Counted from the stretch's first letter, positions 15,536 to 23,774 are shown. The stretch: DNA of 35,957 nt from Candidatus Omnitrophota bacterium (GCA_015233165.1 JADFYF010000015.1:1-35957); one strand, 5' to 3'. Notes: generated from the letters alone by a model not told the origin. Made by a program: numbers and translations.

Positions 15536-15899
15536 TTTTTTTCAGAAGGTTTTAAAGAGCCTTATCATCGCTTTTTTTCTTTTGTTCACCACCCCTTATC
15601 CCCCTTGTCAAGCTCAGCAGGATTTAGGGCAATCTCCAGAGGATGTTGTTTTAGAAAACAGGGGATTAATCTATATGAAAACCCATCATTATAAGGAGGC
15701 CATTGATACCTTTAATCAAGCCCTTGTCCTGACTCCTCGCAATGTCAAATTACTTAACGATATTGGTCTCTGTTATATCCAGGAAGGTGATAAATTGCAG
15801 GCGGAACAATATTTTAAAATGGCGTTAGGATTAAACCCCTCCTATAAAGAAGCGCGCAAAAACCTCGATCAAATCATCGATTATCAAGCTACCCAATGA
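15501..15899 (+). CDS. Exported TPR-repeat protein
   Basis: About 132 aa. An N-terminal signal peptide (KSLIIAFFLLFTT followed by PCQAQQ) is followed by roughly two to three tetratricopeptide repeats: ENRGLIYMKTHHYKEAIDTFNQALVLTP and NDIGLCYIQEGDKLQAEQYFKMALGLNPSYKEA. The start is uncertain. ATG15501 lies inside the HPt gene with weak AAGG/GAGGAAG sites; TTG15525 is an alternative. The track's 15396 start reads the HPt gene out of frame and is rejected. TPR proteins of this size usually act as periplasmic or outer-membrane adaptors, but no partner is evident. Confidence 0.72.
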   Translation: MRSSLSSSLHHNFFQKVLKSLIIAFFLLFTTPYPPCQAQQDLGQSPEDVVLENRGLIYMKTHHYKEAIDTFNQALVLTPRNVKLLNDIGLCYIQEGDKLQAEQYFKMALGLNPSYKEARKNLDQIIDYQATQ

Positions 15900-15943
15900 T
15901 TCAAGGTACAAGATTTGCCCTGACTGGAATTTGGTTAAGAATA

Positions 15944-15952
15944 TGCTATACT
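15944..15952 (+). promoter_or_regulatory. Extended -10 promoter element upstream of modular protein 1
   Basis: TGCTATACT is a good extended -10. A -35 is poor (TGGAAT at 16 nt). It gives a leader of about 45-50 nt that contains the GGAGG ribosome binding site at 15994-15998. Confidence 0.45.
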
Positions 15953-16007
15953 CTCGCAACGTTTTATTTCTAAATATCTAAATAATACTTTTTGGAGGTT
16001 TTTGACA

Positions 16008-18809
16008 ATGGTTGGTTTAAACCAGAGAAAGTCTTTTTCTTTTCGTTTGATCGTGGGCGTTGTGAACCTGTGCTTTATAGCCAGTTTTCTAGTTCCAGCT
16101 CGCGCCTTGGCTCAAAGTCCGGCGGATTTGGGGATGCCCAAGCCAGGGACCATGCTCAATTTGACATCGTCCTTTGTTCCTGTCATTGCTAAGGGGCTGC
16201 ACGTTCATCCTGAAAACCCGATTCTTTTTGATTTTCTGATTGATACTGGTAATTCTGGGTTGGATGTACGGGCTGGGCATGCCCAGCCCCTACGGGCAGA
16301 ATCTGAGAAACTTATTAAATATTTCCTCGCTAGTCTGACTATCCCTGAGAACGATCTGTGGGTGAACCTGTCTCCTTATGAAAAAGACCGCATTATTCCG
16401 GATCAATTAGGTCAAACGGAAATGGGTCGGGATATGTTGGCACAGGATTACGTTTTAAAACAGCTGACAGCTTCTTTAATATATCCCGAGAAGGATTTGG
16501 GGAAGGAATTCTGGAATAGGGTTTACGCGAAGGCGCAGCAAGTCTATGGTTCCAGTCAGGTGCCGGTGAATACCTTTAATAAGGTATGGATTGTGGCGGA
16601 TAAGGCGAAGGTCTATGTTCATGACAACACCGCCTTTGTGGTGGCTTCGCATTTGAAGGTAATGTTGGAGGAAGATTATTTGTCGATGGAGAAACATAAC
16701 AATCCTTTGTTATTCCCGAATGCTTCTGTCGGGAACCTAGAATATGCAATCCCTGGATCCCCGACAAAAACATTCGGGGATGACAAGCAGGCGCATAGTA
16801 TCGGTTCTCAAATCATCCGTGAAATTGTTCTGCCTGAGCTCGACAAAGAAATCAACACCGGCAAGAATTTTGCTAATTTGCGTCAGATTTTTCATTCCAT
16901 GATTCTAGCTGCCTGGTACAAGAAGAACCTGAAAGAAGCTCTGTTGAATCAGGTGTATAGCAACAAAGATAAGATTAACGGCGTTGACGTGTCGGATAAG
17001 ACGATTAAGGAACAGATATATCAGGAGTATCTTAAGGCGTATAAGAAGGGGGTCTTTAACTATATTAAGGAAGATGTCCAAAGTGGCCAGGCGATTCCTA
17101 GAAAGTATTTCTCCGGCGGGCTTGAAGTTCATCCTGATCCTAAGATTGTTCCAATAACAGATCCAGATGCGGCGATGTTTGCGCGGCACTCTGTAGATGG
17201 AGCGATGATTTTTGTAACAACAATAATGAATCGGAGTGATCAAGAGAATGGTGTGCAAAAACAGAAACTCATTTTGGAGAATATTCAACAGGTAACGGGA
17301 GTTTCTGACGGAGCCATGTCATCGGTTTCTCCAGTGTTAAAGGTGACAAGTCTTTTTAAGGGGATAGATCAGCAAACGCGCAAGCGGTTTGATACGACGT
17401 TGTCGGATACAAGTATTGCAACCTTGGCGTTTGCCGTGGAGCAGAATTCTTCTGATGAAGGTCTGGATAAAAAACGAGATGAAGTGGTTGGTGTTTTTGA
17501 TCAATTACGGCAGAAAATGAAAAAGGATTTTCTAATGATATCAGACACCTCCTTGGCAACGCTAGTGCTGGCGATGATGAATCCTGAAAAGATTTCTTTA
17601 GACGATAAAACAAATGAAATGATTCATCTTTTTAAGACGTTTAATAGGGAAGCCTTGCGTAAGTCTTATATCCCTTCAGATACCACCGTAGCAACCTTGG
17701 TGCTGGCTTCGGTGATGGCTTTATCTAAGGAAGGAAATGTTGATCAGATTATTGCTCTTTTTAAGAGATTGGATCAGGAATTTTCAGGGGGTTATAACGA
17801 GACTCTTTCCAGCGAAGCTTTGGCAACGATGGTTTTATCTGTTGTTGCGAATAGATTGTCTTCAGAGATATTCAACAGTCATATAAGTGAGGATATTGAT
17901 CTTTTTGAAGAGATAAAAAAGGATTTCCGTGAGAAGCATAGTAGGGATTTAACGGATTCTTCCGTGGCTTGGATGGTGTTAGCGATTCAGATGGATCGTT
18001 CCCGAGACAGCCTGGATCAGAAGAAGACCAGAGTTGAAGAGTTGTATCGGGATATTCTTGATCAGGAGGTCAGGAGGATTCTATCGCAGGATTCAGTGTC
18101 AATGATGGTCTTAGCTGCTGTCGCCGGTAAGAGTGATGCCGCGATGAATATAACCGAAGATGTGTCGGCATCTTTAAAACATGATTTCCATGGTAAAACC
18201 ATACTTTTTGTTGATCATTCTGATTTGAAGGAGACGTATCAGAGGTATGATCAAGTAAACAATTCTAAATCAAGGTTTGTTTATAATTTCAGAAATCTTG
18301 AGGAAGAATTGAGTCATAAGAATAAACCTGATGCTATTGTTATTGGTAGTGGTTTTTATAGAGAGGATACTGCAACGTTAAGAAACATTGTCAATACGAT
18401 TCAGAGATTAAGTCCGAATACTTTGATTGTGGGATTTTCGCCGACTTCAGTTGGTCGAGAGACTCATGAAGCAATTTTAAGTGGTTTTGAAATAGAGTCA
18501 ACGCGGGGGATTGCGGATTTGTTTATTTGGTTAGACACAAAGATGAAGGATAAAGCTGCTGTAAGTAGCGTTGCAAAATCTCCTGAGCTTATCCAGGGGG
18601 GTATTGATCTTAACGCTAAGAATCTTTTGATGGATGTTGATGGGCAGACAATTTCTCTTAAGTTTGATGCCGCTATGTTAGCTCAGTTTCAAAAAGGCAA
18701 TTTCTCCGGGGTGCATCCGGTGATTATTAAGATCGCTCCGATTCCAAGTATTCTTCCTATGATGGGTTTCGTATCGCGTAAAGAAGATGAGATATTGGCT
18801 AAGCTTTAA
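16008..18809 (+). CDS. Large exported modular protein 1: conserved N-module, helical repeat array, receiver-like domain, GGIDL C-module
   Basis: 933 aa from ATG16008, with GGAGG 9 nt upstream. A signal peptide (FRLIVGVVNLCFIASFLVPARALAQ) is followed by an N-module of about 330 residues nearly identical in pattern to the protein at 32219 (SEKLIKYFLASLTIPENDLWVNLSPYEKDRI, GQTEMGRDMLAQDY, VNTFNKVWIV). Next come about six copies of a 45-residue helical repeat marked SDTSIATLAFA. A Rossmann/receiver-like region follows (KTILFVDHSD, DAIVIGSGF, TLIVGFSPTS), then a short C-module GGIDLN...FDAAMLAQFQ...PVIIKIAPI shared with the other protein. Two palindromic repeats sit in frame (16266, 16708). I know this module only as an unnamed family typical of Omnitrophota. 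Function unknown; export is well supported. Confidence 0.85.
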   Translation: MVGLNQRKSFSFRLIVGVVNLCFIASFLVPARALAQSPADLGMPKPGTMLNLTSSFVPVIAKGLHVHPENPILFDFLIDTGNSGLDVRAGHAQPLRAESEKLIKYFLASLTIPENDLWVNLSPYEKDRIIPDQLGQTEMGRDMLAQDYVLKQLTASLIYPEKDLGKEFWNRVYAKAQQVYGSSQVPVNTFNKVWIVADKAKVYVHDNTAFVVASHLKVMLEEDYLSMEKHNNPLLFPNASVGNLEYAIPGSPTKTFGDDKQAHSIGSQIIREIVLPELDKEINTGKNFANLRQIFHSMILAAWYKKNLKEALLNQVYSNKDKINGVDVSDKTIKEQIYQEYLKAYKKGVFNYIKEDVQSGQAIPRKYFSGGLEVHPDPKIVPITDPDAAMFARHSVDGAMIFVTTIMNRSDQENGVQKQKLILENIQQVTGVSDGAMSSVSPVLKVTSLFKGIDQQTRKRFDTTLSDTSIATLAFAVEQNSSDEGLDKKRDEVVGVFDQLRQKMKKDFLMISDTSLATLVLAMMNPEKISLDDKTNEMIHLFKTFNREALRKSYIPSDTTVATLVLASVMALSKEGNVDQIIALFKRLDQEFSGGYNETLSSEALATMVLSVVANRLSSEIFNSHISEDIDLFEEIKKDFREKHSRDLTDSSVAWMVLAIQMDRSRDSLDQKKTRVEELYRDILDQEVRRILSQDSVSMMVLAAVAGKSDAAMNITEDVSASLKHDFHGKTILFVDHSDLKETYQRYDQVNNSKSRFVYNFRNLEEELSHKNKPDAIVIGSGFYREDTATLRNIVNTIQRLSPNTLIVGFSPTSVGRETHEAILSGFEIESTRGIADLFIWLDTKMKDKAAVSSVAKSPELIQGGIDLNAKNLLMDVDGQTISLKFDAAMLAQFQKGNFSGVHPVIIKIAPIPSILPMMGFVSRKEDEILAKL
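16266..16293. repeat. Palindromic repeat, family C (copy 2, inside CDS)
   Basis: Exact reverse complement of the 28 nt at 454-481, containing the perfect 20-bp palindrome GGGCTGGGCATGCCCAGCCC. It is translated in frame as RAGHAQPL within a linker of modular protein 1, where the paralogue at 32219 has unrelated sequence. Confidence 0.8.
16708..16785. repeat. Palindromic repeat, family A (inverted copy, inside CDS)
   Basis: 78 nt (26 codons) with arms CCCGAATGCTTCTGTCGGG and CCCCGACAAAAACATTCGGGG plus CCTGGATCC between them. It is the reverse-complement form of the elements at 22457 and 27420. It is read in frame (FPNASVGNLEYAIPGSPTKTFGDD) exactly where modular protein 2 carries a family B element. 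Confidence 0.8.
17385..18150 (+). repeat. Tandem protein-coding repeat, about 45 codons per unit
   Basis: Six recurrences of [ST]-x-[TSA]-x-[AS]-x-[LM]-x-[LF]-[AS]: SDTSIATLAFA, SDTSLATLVLA, SDTTVATLVLA, SSEALATMVLS, TDSSVAWMVLA, SQDSVSMMVLA. The spacings are 46, 45, 44, 48 and 44 residues. Each unit also has a second helix of the type DxxxxLFxxLxxE. This looks like a two-helix solenoid. Confidence 0.8.
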
Positions 18810-18818
18810 TGGTATACT
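18810..18818 (+). promoter_or_regulatory. Extended -10 promoter for the coiled-coil gene
   Basis: TGGTATACT starts right after the stop of modular protein 1 and lies 27 nt before ATG18846, whose GGAG site would be within the leader. No clear -35 is seen. Confidence 0.4.
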
Positions 18819-18845
18819 GCACTATCATTAATGATTGGAGAAAAT

Positions 18846-19547
18846 ATGTTTTGGATGATTCTTGTCGGTTTAATTGTACTAGGGATATTAGGATGGATTA
18901 TTTATACCATGCCTTCAGAGTCGACGACTAAGGCGAAGAAGAAGGTTAAGGAACTTAAGTCGCAGGTGGCTTCTGATTCTGCGGCAAAGCTTGAGGCTAG
19001 TCGTGACTGGAAGGTGATTGCGGAACGTTGGGAGAAGCAGAATAATAATCTTATAGGGGAACTTGAAAAGATTAAGATGCATCAGAAGGATTTAGAGAAA
19101 CAGATTTCTTCCCAAAAAGACCATGATAAGAATTTAGTGGATAAGCTGTCTCAGGAGAAAAGCTGGCGCGAGAAGGAACAGGTGAATCTGGATAAAGCCA
19201 AGGCGAATGAAAAAGAATTGAAGGCTCAGCTGATTCGTACCGAGTCGGATTTGGAAAAGGAACATTCTTCTCGTATTCGCCTGGAGCAGCAGATCGCTGA
19301 ATTGAAATCCAAGTTGGATGTCTCGCAAGATGAGAAGAGGGCTTCAAACACAAAGGCCAATAGTTTAGAAACAACCCTGCTTCAGGCTAATAAGGATCTC
19401 AAAGAGCTGCGTGATCAGAATAAAGAGCTTTCGAAACGTAAGGCAGATATTCAGTGGGTGGCGAAATCGGATTACGATGAATTAAATAAAAAGCTTAAAG
19501 CTAAAGAACAAGAATTAGCGCAGTTAAAAACTCCTCCGACGGCATAA
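18846..19547 (+). CDS. Membrane-anchored long coiled-coil protein
   Basis: 233 aa. A single N-terminal membrane helix (FWMILVGLIVLGILGWIIYT) is followed by about 190 residues of heptad-rich, Lys/Glu/Gln-rich coiled coil (KKKVKELKSQ, EKQISSQKDHDKNL, LRDQNKELSKRK) and a short Pro-rich end. No enzymatic motif. Such proteins are usually structural or scaffold-like at the membrane, and the topology suggests the coil is cytoplasmic (inference). ATG18846 with GGAG 5 nt upstream is preferred to ATG18831. It ends 4 nt before the aminotransferase. Confidence 0.75.
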   Translation: MFWMILVGLIVLGILGWIIYTMPSESTTKAKKKVKELKSQVASDSAAKLEASRDWKVIAERWEKQNNNLIGELEKIKMHQKDLEKQISSQKDHDKNLVDKLSQEKSWREKEQVNLDKAKANEKELKAQLIRTESDLEKEHSSRIRLEQQIAELKSKLDVSQDEKRASNTKANSLETTLLQANKDLKELRDQNKELSKRKADIQWVAKSDYDELNKKLKAKEQELAQLKTPPTA

Positions 19548-19551
19548 AACG

Positions 19552-20718
19552 ATGTCTTTGTATCCATTCGCCAAACGTATCAACTGGTCTTTAGAGAATA
19601 ATCCTTTAAGTTTAGCCATCGAGAAGATGCGAAGCGATGGGACGCCTATCTTGGATTTAACCGAATCCAATCCTACCCGTTGTGGTTTTCAATATCCTAA
19701 GAATTGGTTGGAAGAGTTATCCTCGTCTGAGGCATTGACCTACGCCCCGGAGTCCAAGGGAACGATCAAGGCTCGTCGAGCGGTAGAGAGTTATTATCAG
19801 CAAAGACAGTATGCTCTAAGCCCTGAACATCTGGTGTTAACCTCCGGCACTTCCGAAGGGTATTCTTTTTTATTAAAGCTTTTAACCAATCCCGGAGATC
19901 ATGTTTTAATCCCTAAGCCCAGCTATCCGCTATTTCAATTTCTTATCGAACTTCATGACGTGGGCTTTGATTATTATCCCATGGTCTATGAAGAGGGACG
20001 TTGGCAGATCGATCGAGAGGCGTTTTTGGATTTGGTCACATCTAAGACAAGAGCTGTGATTCTTGTTAATCCAAATAATCCGACGTGTTCCTATATCAGC
20101 AAGGATGATCTGACATTCTTAAATGAGCAGTGCGCGTCGCACCAGATGGCGATTATTTCCGATGAGGTCTTTCTGGACTATCAGTTGAAGAAGGATTTGC
20201 CGGCGGTGAGTCTGGTCGAGAATACGAAGGTATTGACCTTCGTCTTAAGTGGAATATCCAAGGTGTTGGGTCTTCCTCAGATGAAGCTCTCCTGGATTGC
20301 TGCTAATGGTCCTAAGAAAACTCTGCAAGAGGCTCTGGAGCGTCTGGAGATTATTGCGGATACCTATTTATCTGTGAACACACCTGTTCAAAATTCCCTG
20401 GCCTCCTGGTTGCCTCAAGCCAGCCAGATTCAGGGACAGATTCTCCAAAGAGTTCAGGCGAATTTAGAGACATTGCGACACTATCCCTTGAAGGTGTTGT
20501 CGGTCGAGGGGGGATGGTATGCCATCATTGATGTCCCGTCCTTGTATTCAGAAGAAGATTTTATTTTAGATGTATTAAGGACAGAACAGGTCTTGGTACA
20601 CCCGGGGTATTTTTTTGATTTTGATAGGGAAGGGTATTTAATTTTAAGCCTTCTGCCTCAAGGGGAAGTCTTTAGAGAAGCTATTGAAAGAATTTCTCGG
20701 AAGATTCAGAATTTGTAG
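19552..20718 (+). CDS. Class I/II PLP-dependent aminotransferase
   Basis: 388 aa, fold type I. Visible features: the N-terminal substrate segment LDLTESNPTRCGF, cofactor-phosphate motif TSGTSEGYSFLLK, VNPNNPTCSYIS (Asn for the PLP ring), ISDEVFLDY (Asp for the pyridine N), and the Schiff-base Lys in LSGISKVLGLPQMKLSW. Most family members have Arg two residues after the GxP/GLP turn; here a Lys occupies that region. The substrate cannot be told from sequence; alanine/aspartate-type transamination is the default. The dCMP deaminase gene follows 13 nt after the stop. Confidence 0.9.
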   Translation: MSLYPFAKRINWSLENNPLSLAIEKMRSDGTPILDLTESNPTRCGFQYPKNWLEELSSSEALTYAPESKGTIKARRAVESYYQQRQYALSPEHLVLTSGTSEGYSFLLKLLTNPGDHVLIPKPSYPLFQFLIELHDVGFDYYPMVYEEGRWQIDREAFLDLVTSKTRAVILVNPNNPTCSYISKDDLTFLNEQCASHQMAIISDEVFLDYQLKKDLPAVSLVENTKVLTFVLSGISKVLGLPQMKLSWIAANGPKKTLQEALERLEIIADTYLSVNTPVQNSLASWLPQASQIQGQILQRVQANLETLRHYPLKVLSVEGGWYAIIDVPSLYSEEDFILDVLRTEQVLVHPGYFFDFDREGYLILSLLPQGEVFREAIERISRKIQNL

Positions 20719-20731
20719 TAGAATGGTGACT

Positions 20732-21202
20732 ATGAAACGACCTAATTGGGATGAATATTTTTTGAAGTTAGCCATGTTAGCCTCTGAGAGGGCCACCTGT
20801 CCTCGGATGCATTGTGGTTGTGTTTTGGTTAAGAATAAGAATGTAATTTCTACAGGTTACAACGGCTCCATTCCTGGGGATGAGCATTGTGAAGATGTTG
20901 GGTGCATGGTTGTCGATAATCACTGTGTGCGGACTGTTCATGCCGAGATGAATGCCTTGGTTCAGGCTGCCCGTCGTGGAAATGCTGTTGAAGGATCCTC
21001 AGCCTATGTGACCAATATGCCTTGTACCACCTGCGCTAAATCGTTGATTGTGGCAGGGATCAAACGCGTTGTCATATTCTCCGATTATCATGATACCTTG
21101 GCAGAAACATTCTTTTCTAAAGCAGGCGTCGCTATTGAACGCATTGCCATGCCCAATAAAGAAATTACCTACGATTTAAAGAAGTATTCATCAGCCCGTT
21201 AA
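20732..21202 (+). CDS. dCMP deaminase family zinc enzyme
   Basis: Deaminates dCMP to dUMP, feeding dTMP synthesis (ComEB/DCD family). The zinc site is HAEMNAL with catalytic Glu and PCTTCAKS. The Cys-rich segment upstream (CPRMHCGCVLVKN, EHCEDVGCMVVDNHCVRTVHAE) fits the dCMP deaminase subgroup with its second structural zinc, and NGSIPG fits substrate binding. ATG20732 (MKRPNWDEYFLKLA) has GGTGA just upstream; ATG20723 is three codons earlier. 156 aa. It lies 13 nt after the aminotransferase. Confidence 0.92.
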   Translation: MKRPNWDEYFLKLAMLASERATCPRMHCGCVLVKNKNVISTGYNGSIPGDEHCEDVGCMVVDNHCVRTVHAEMNALVQAARRGNAVEGSSAYVTNMPCTTCAKSLIVAGIKRVVIFSDYHDTLAETFFSKAGVAIERIAMPNKEITYDLKKYSSAR

Positions 21203-21233
21203 GATTTAATTATTACCTATACTGGTTTTTTAT

Positions 21234-21626
21234 ATGGCCTCTCTTAAAATCCTTATCGCTGATGATGAACCCGCCGTTCTTGAAATTATGGCTCTTAAAT
21301 TAGTTTCTGCCGGATTTGATGTCGTTTCGGCGAATGATGGAAAGGAAGCCTGGGAGAAGATTCAGAGCGAAAATCCAGATGTTATTCTTTTAGATTTGAA
21401 CATGCCGCATTTAACTGGCTTTGAGGTTTTAAGTCATCTGCGCAATACGCCACCTTCCAAGAAATGGATTCCAGTGATTATTGTCTCCGCTCAGGGCGAA
21501 ATGGAGAGTTTGCAAAAAGGTTTTGAGCTGCAAGCCGATCATTATTTAGTCAAGCCCTGCCGTATTGAAGATATTATTAAGGCCATCCGGTTAATGATTG
21601 CTTTGATTCCTTTAAGAAATCTCTAA
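21234..21626 (+). CDS. Single-domain response regulator
   Basis: 130 aa, a receiver domain only, with no output domain. Acidic pair D10-D11 (IADDE), phospho-acceptor Asp54 (ILLDLNMPHLTG), Ser in VSAQ and conserved Lys in YLVKPC. CheY-like stand-alone receivers act by protein contact or as relay intermediates. A possible upstream partner is the HPt/hybrid kinase at 13552-15535, but they are far apart. There is no Shine-Dalgarno; a TATACT (21218-21223) ends 10 nt before the ATG, so a very short leader is possible. Confidence 0.92.
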   Translation: MASLKILIADDEPAVLEIMALKLVSAGFDVVSANDGKEAWEKIQSENPDVILLDLNMPHLTGFEVLSHLRNTPPSKKWIPVIIVSAQGEMESLQKGFELQADHYLVKPCRIEDIIKAIRLMIALIPLRNL

Positions 21627-21628
21627 AC

Positions 21629-22450
21629 ATGTCTCCTCGCTTTATGACGATTCTAGCGATTCTTTTTCTGATTGTATTGACCTCTCTTTATCTTCTGGTG
21701 AAGTTTATAGAACGATCTTCGGTTTTTTATCCCGGGAAGCTTATTCATACAACACCGGCGAGTGTTGGTTTAGCCTACGAGGATATTTTTATTTCAACGT
21801 CGGATGGAGTTAAGATTAATGGCTGGTTTGTGAAAAGTGCTGTACAGCCAGCCTCGACGATTATATTTGCGCACGGGAATGCTGGCACGATCGGTGAACG
21901 TATCCTGAAGGTTAAGTTCTGGCATGATATGGGATGTAATATTCTGATCTTTGATTATCGAGGCTATGGGAAAAGTGAAGGTCATCCCTCAGAGAAGGGG
22001 ATCTATCTGGACGCCTTGGCTGTTTATGATTATTTACAGACAAGAAGCGATATTGATCACGCTCGTATTATCGCCTATGGGGCTTCCTTAGGGGGGGCGG
22101 TAGTTGTTGATTTAGCAACCAAGAGAAAATTAGCAGCCTTGATGGTGGAGTCGTCGATCACGTCAGCGGCGGATATGGCCCGGCGATTGTATCCTTCACT
22201 CCCTGCGTTTTTTATGAGTATTAAGTTTGATTCAATTGGTAAAATAGGTAAAATCACGGTACCTAAAATTTTTATGCACAGCCGAGAAGATCACATTGTT
22301 CCCTTTGAGATGGGACGTAAGCTTTATGAGAAGGCGAAAGAACCTAAGGCCTTTCTTGAGATTTATGGTGGACATTATGAGGGTGGCATTGTTCATGATT
22401 TCAGAGTAAAAGAGGGTTTAAAACAATTTCTACAGAAGTATTCTTTATAG
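21629..22450 (+). CDS. Membrane-anchored alpha/beta hydrolase (BEM46/YfhR-like)
   Basis: 273 aa. An N-terminal membrane anchor (about 6-24) is followed by the serine hydrolase fold. Features include FYPGK, the oxyanion region FAHGNAGTIGER, FDYRGYGKSEG, nucleophile Ser in YGASLGG, an acidic residue in HSREDHIVPF and His in GGHYEGG. The layout matches the BEM46/YfhR group of membrane hydrolases, whose substrate is unknown. It starts 2 nt after the response regulator stop. Confidence 0.9.
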   Translation: MSPRFMTILAILFLIVLTSLYLLVKFIERSSVFYPGKLIHTTPASVGLAYEDIFISTSDGVKINGWFVKSAVQPASTIIFAHGNAGTIGERILKVKFWHDMGCNILIFDYRGYGKSEGHPSEKGIYLDALAVYDYLQTRSDIDHARIIAYGASLGGAVVVDLATKRKLAALMVESSITSAADMARRLYPSLPAFFMSIKFDSIGKIGKITVPKIFMHSREDHIVPFEMGRKLYEKAKEPKAFLEIYGGHYEGGIVHDFRVKEGLKQFLQKYSL

Positions 22451-22456
22451 GTAAAG

Positions 22457-22558
22457 CTGTCATCCCTGCCTGCCGGCAGGCAGGCCCGAATGTTTTAGTC
22501 GGGGATCCAGGGTTGGCCAAAGTTCTAGGTTCCCGACAAAAGCATTCGGGAACGACAG
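22457..22558. repeat. Palindromic repeat, family A, with nested CCTGCC palindrome
   Basis: Outer ends CTGTC and GACAG. The arms are CCCGAATGTTTTAGTCGGGG and CCCGACAAAAGCATTCGGG around GATCCAGGGTTGGCC. A perfect 20-bp palindrome CCTGCCTGCCGGCAGGCAGG (22465-22484) is embedded near the left end, where the other A copies have none. Almost the entire 121-nt gap between the hydrolase and GH5 genes is this element. Confidence 0.85.
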
Positions 22559-22571
22559 ACTATATAAAATT

Positions 22572-23768
22572 ATGAAAGCATCTTTTTTAAAGACAAATAA
22601 AACAACCATCGTCGACGCTAGTGGCAAGCCTGTCCTGCTTCATGGAATTAATTTTGGCGGCTGGCTGATGATGGAAGGTTATTTCATGGGAGCGCCGAAT
22701 AAGGCGGAGCAGGTGTTTAAGAAGAATTTTGCTCAAGAGTTAGGGGCGAAGGCTCTTGAAGAGTTTGAATTTGAATTTCGAAAGGCGTTTATCTTAGAAC
22801 AGGATTTTAAGAATGTGGCTGCCTGGGGGATGAATGTCATTCGTTTACCATTTAATTACCGTCTCATTGAAACGTCGCTGTATCAATACAGCGCTTCGGG
22901 GTTGGCCTATCTGGATGAGGCGGTGCGTTTGGCTAAGAAACATGGCCTATGGGTGATTTTAGATTTGCATGCAGCACCTGGTGCCCAGAATCATGACTGG
23001 CATTCAGATAGTTTAGGGCAGGCGGATTTGTGGACGAATAGCGAGAATCAAAAGAGAACAATCGCTCTGTGGGAATACCTAGGTGATCATTTTAAAGATG
23101 AACCTGCGGTGGCCGGATATGATCTTCTCAATGAACCTGTGCTAGAGGATATGGCGCTCTTAAATCGTTTTTATAAGGAACTGATTGGGAAAATTCGGGC
23201 GATTGATCAGAAACATATTCTTTTTGTCGAGGGGAGTCGTTGGTCTCAGGATATTGATATTTTAGAAGACTTCAACGATGACAATCTGTGCTTAAGTATC
23301 CATTATTATGGAGCCTTAGAGTTTTCATTTAATTTTATTCCTGGTTTACGGTATCCCTTGAAGTCAAAGGCAGGAACTTGGGATAAGGGAGCTATCCGTC
23401 AATTCTTATCCGGTTACGCCAAGACGGCTAAGAGGCGTCAATGTCCTATTTTCGTCGGAGAATGGGGAACGCATAGCCGGGGCGGCGCCTATGGTGAAGA
23501 TAAGTCTATTGAAGATATCTTAGGCTGCTTTGATGAGTTTGGTTTTCATCGCGCGTATTGGACGTATAAAGCCATCAAGAATCATATGTTTCCCGACGGG
23601 GTTTTTAGTTATTATCCCAATAGTCCCTGGGTGAATCGTCCCGGGCCTAAGTCGGGATGGGATACCTGGGCGTCGTTGTGGCCGACGAAGAAGAACGAGA
23701 TGATTCGTTCCTGGTCGACCAAGGCGTTTGATGTGAATCAAGAGATTGAGAAGGTTTTAATAAGCTAA
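22572..23768 (+). CDS. Glycoside hydrolase family 5-like protein
   Basis: 398 aa, (beta/alpha)8 glycosidase of clan GH-A. The GH5 hallmarks are RLPFNYR, the acid/base Glu188 in LLNEP, IHYYG, and the nucleophile Glu297 in FVGEWGT. N-terminal GVNFGGWL-like LLHGINFGGWLMMEG resembles exo-glucanase/cellulase members. There is no signal peptide, so it appears cytoplasmic, or exported by another route, and may act on imported oligosaccharides. The start has no Shine-Dalgarno; TATATA (22561-22566) immediately precedes it. A palindromic repeat lies on each side. Confidence 0.9.
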   Translation: MKASFLKTNKTTIVDASGKPVLLHGINFGGWLMMEGYFMGAPNKAEQVFKKNFAQELGAKALEEFEFEFRKAFILEQDFKNVAAWGMNVIRLPFNYRLIETSLYQYSASGLAYLDEAVRLAKKHGLWVILDLHAAPGAQNHDWHSDSLGQADLWTNSENQKRTIALWEYLGDHFKDEPAVAGYDLLNEPVLEDMALLNRFYKELIGKIRAIDQKHILFVEGSRWSQDIDILEDFNDDNLCLSIHYYGALEFSFNFIPGLRYPLKSKAGTWDKGAIRQFLSGYAKTAKRRQCPIFVGEWGTHSRGGAYGEDKSIEDILGCFDEFGFHRAYWTYKAIKNHMFPDGVFSYYPNSPWVNRPGPKSGWDTWASLWPTKKNEMIRSWSTKAFDVNQEIEKVLIS

Positions 23769-23774
23769 CTGTAT

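Noticed and set aside
15536-15545. T-run after the HPt stop as a terminator
   Set aside because: No hairpin precedes it, and it lies inside the coding sequence of the TPR protein.
16089-17613. Several minus-strand ORFs (63-127 aa) opposite modular protein 1
   Set aside because: Antisense shadows in a region of long, clearly coding + strand sequence.
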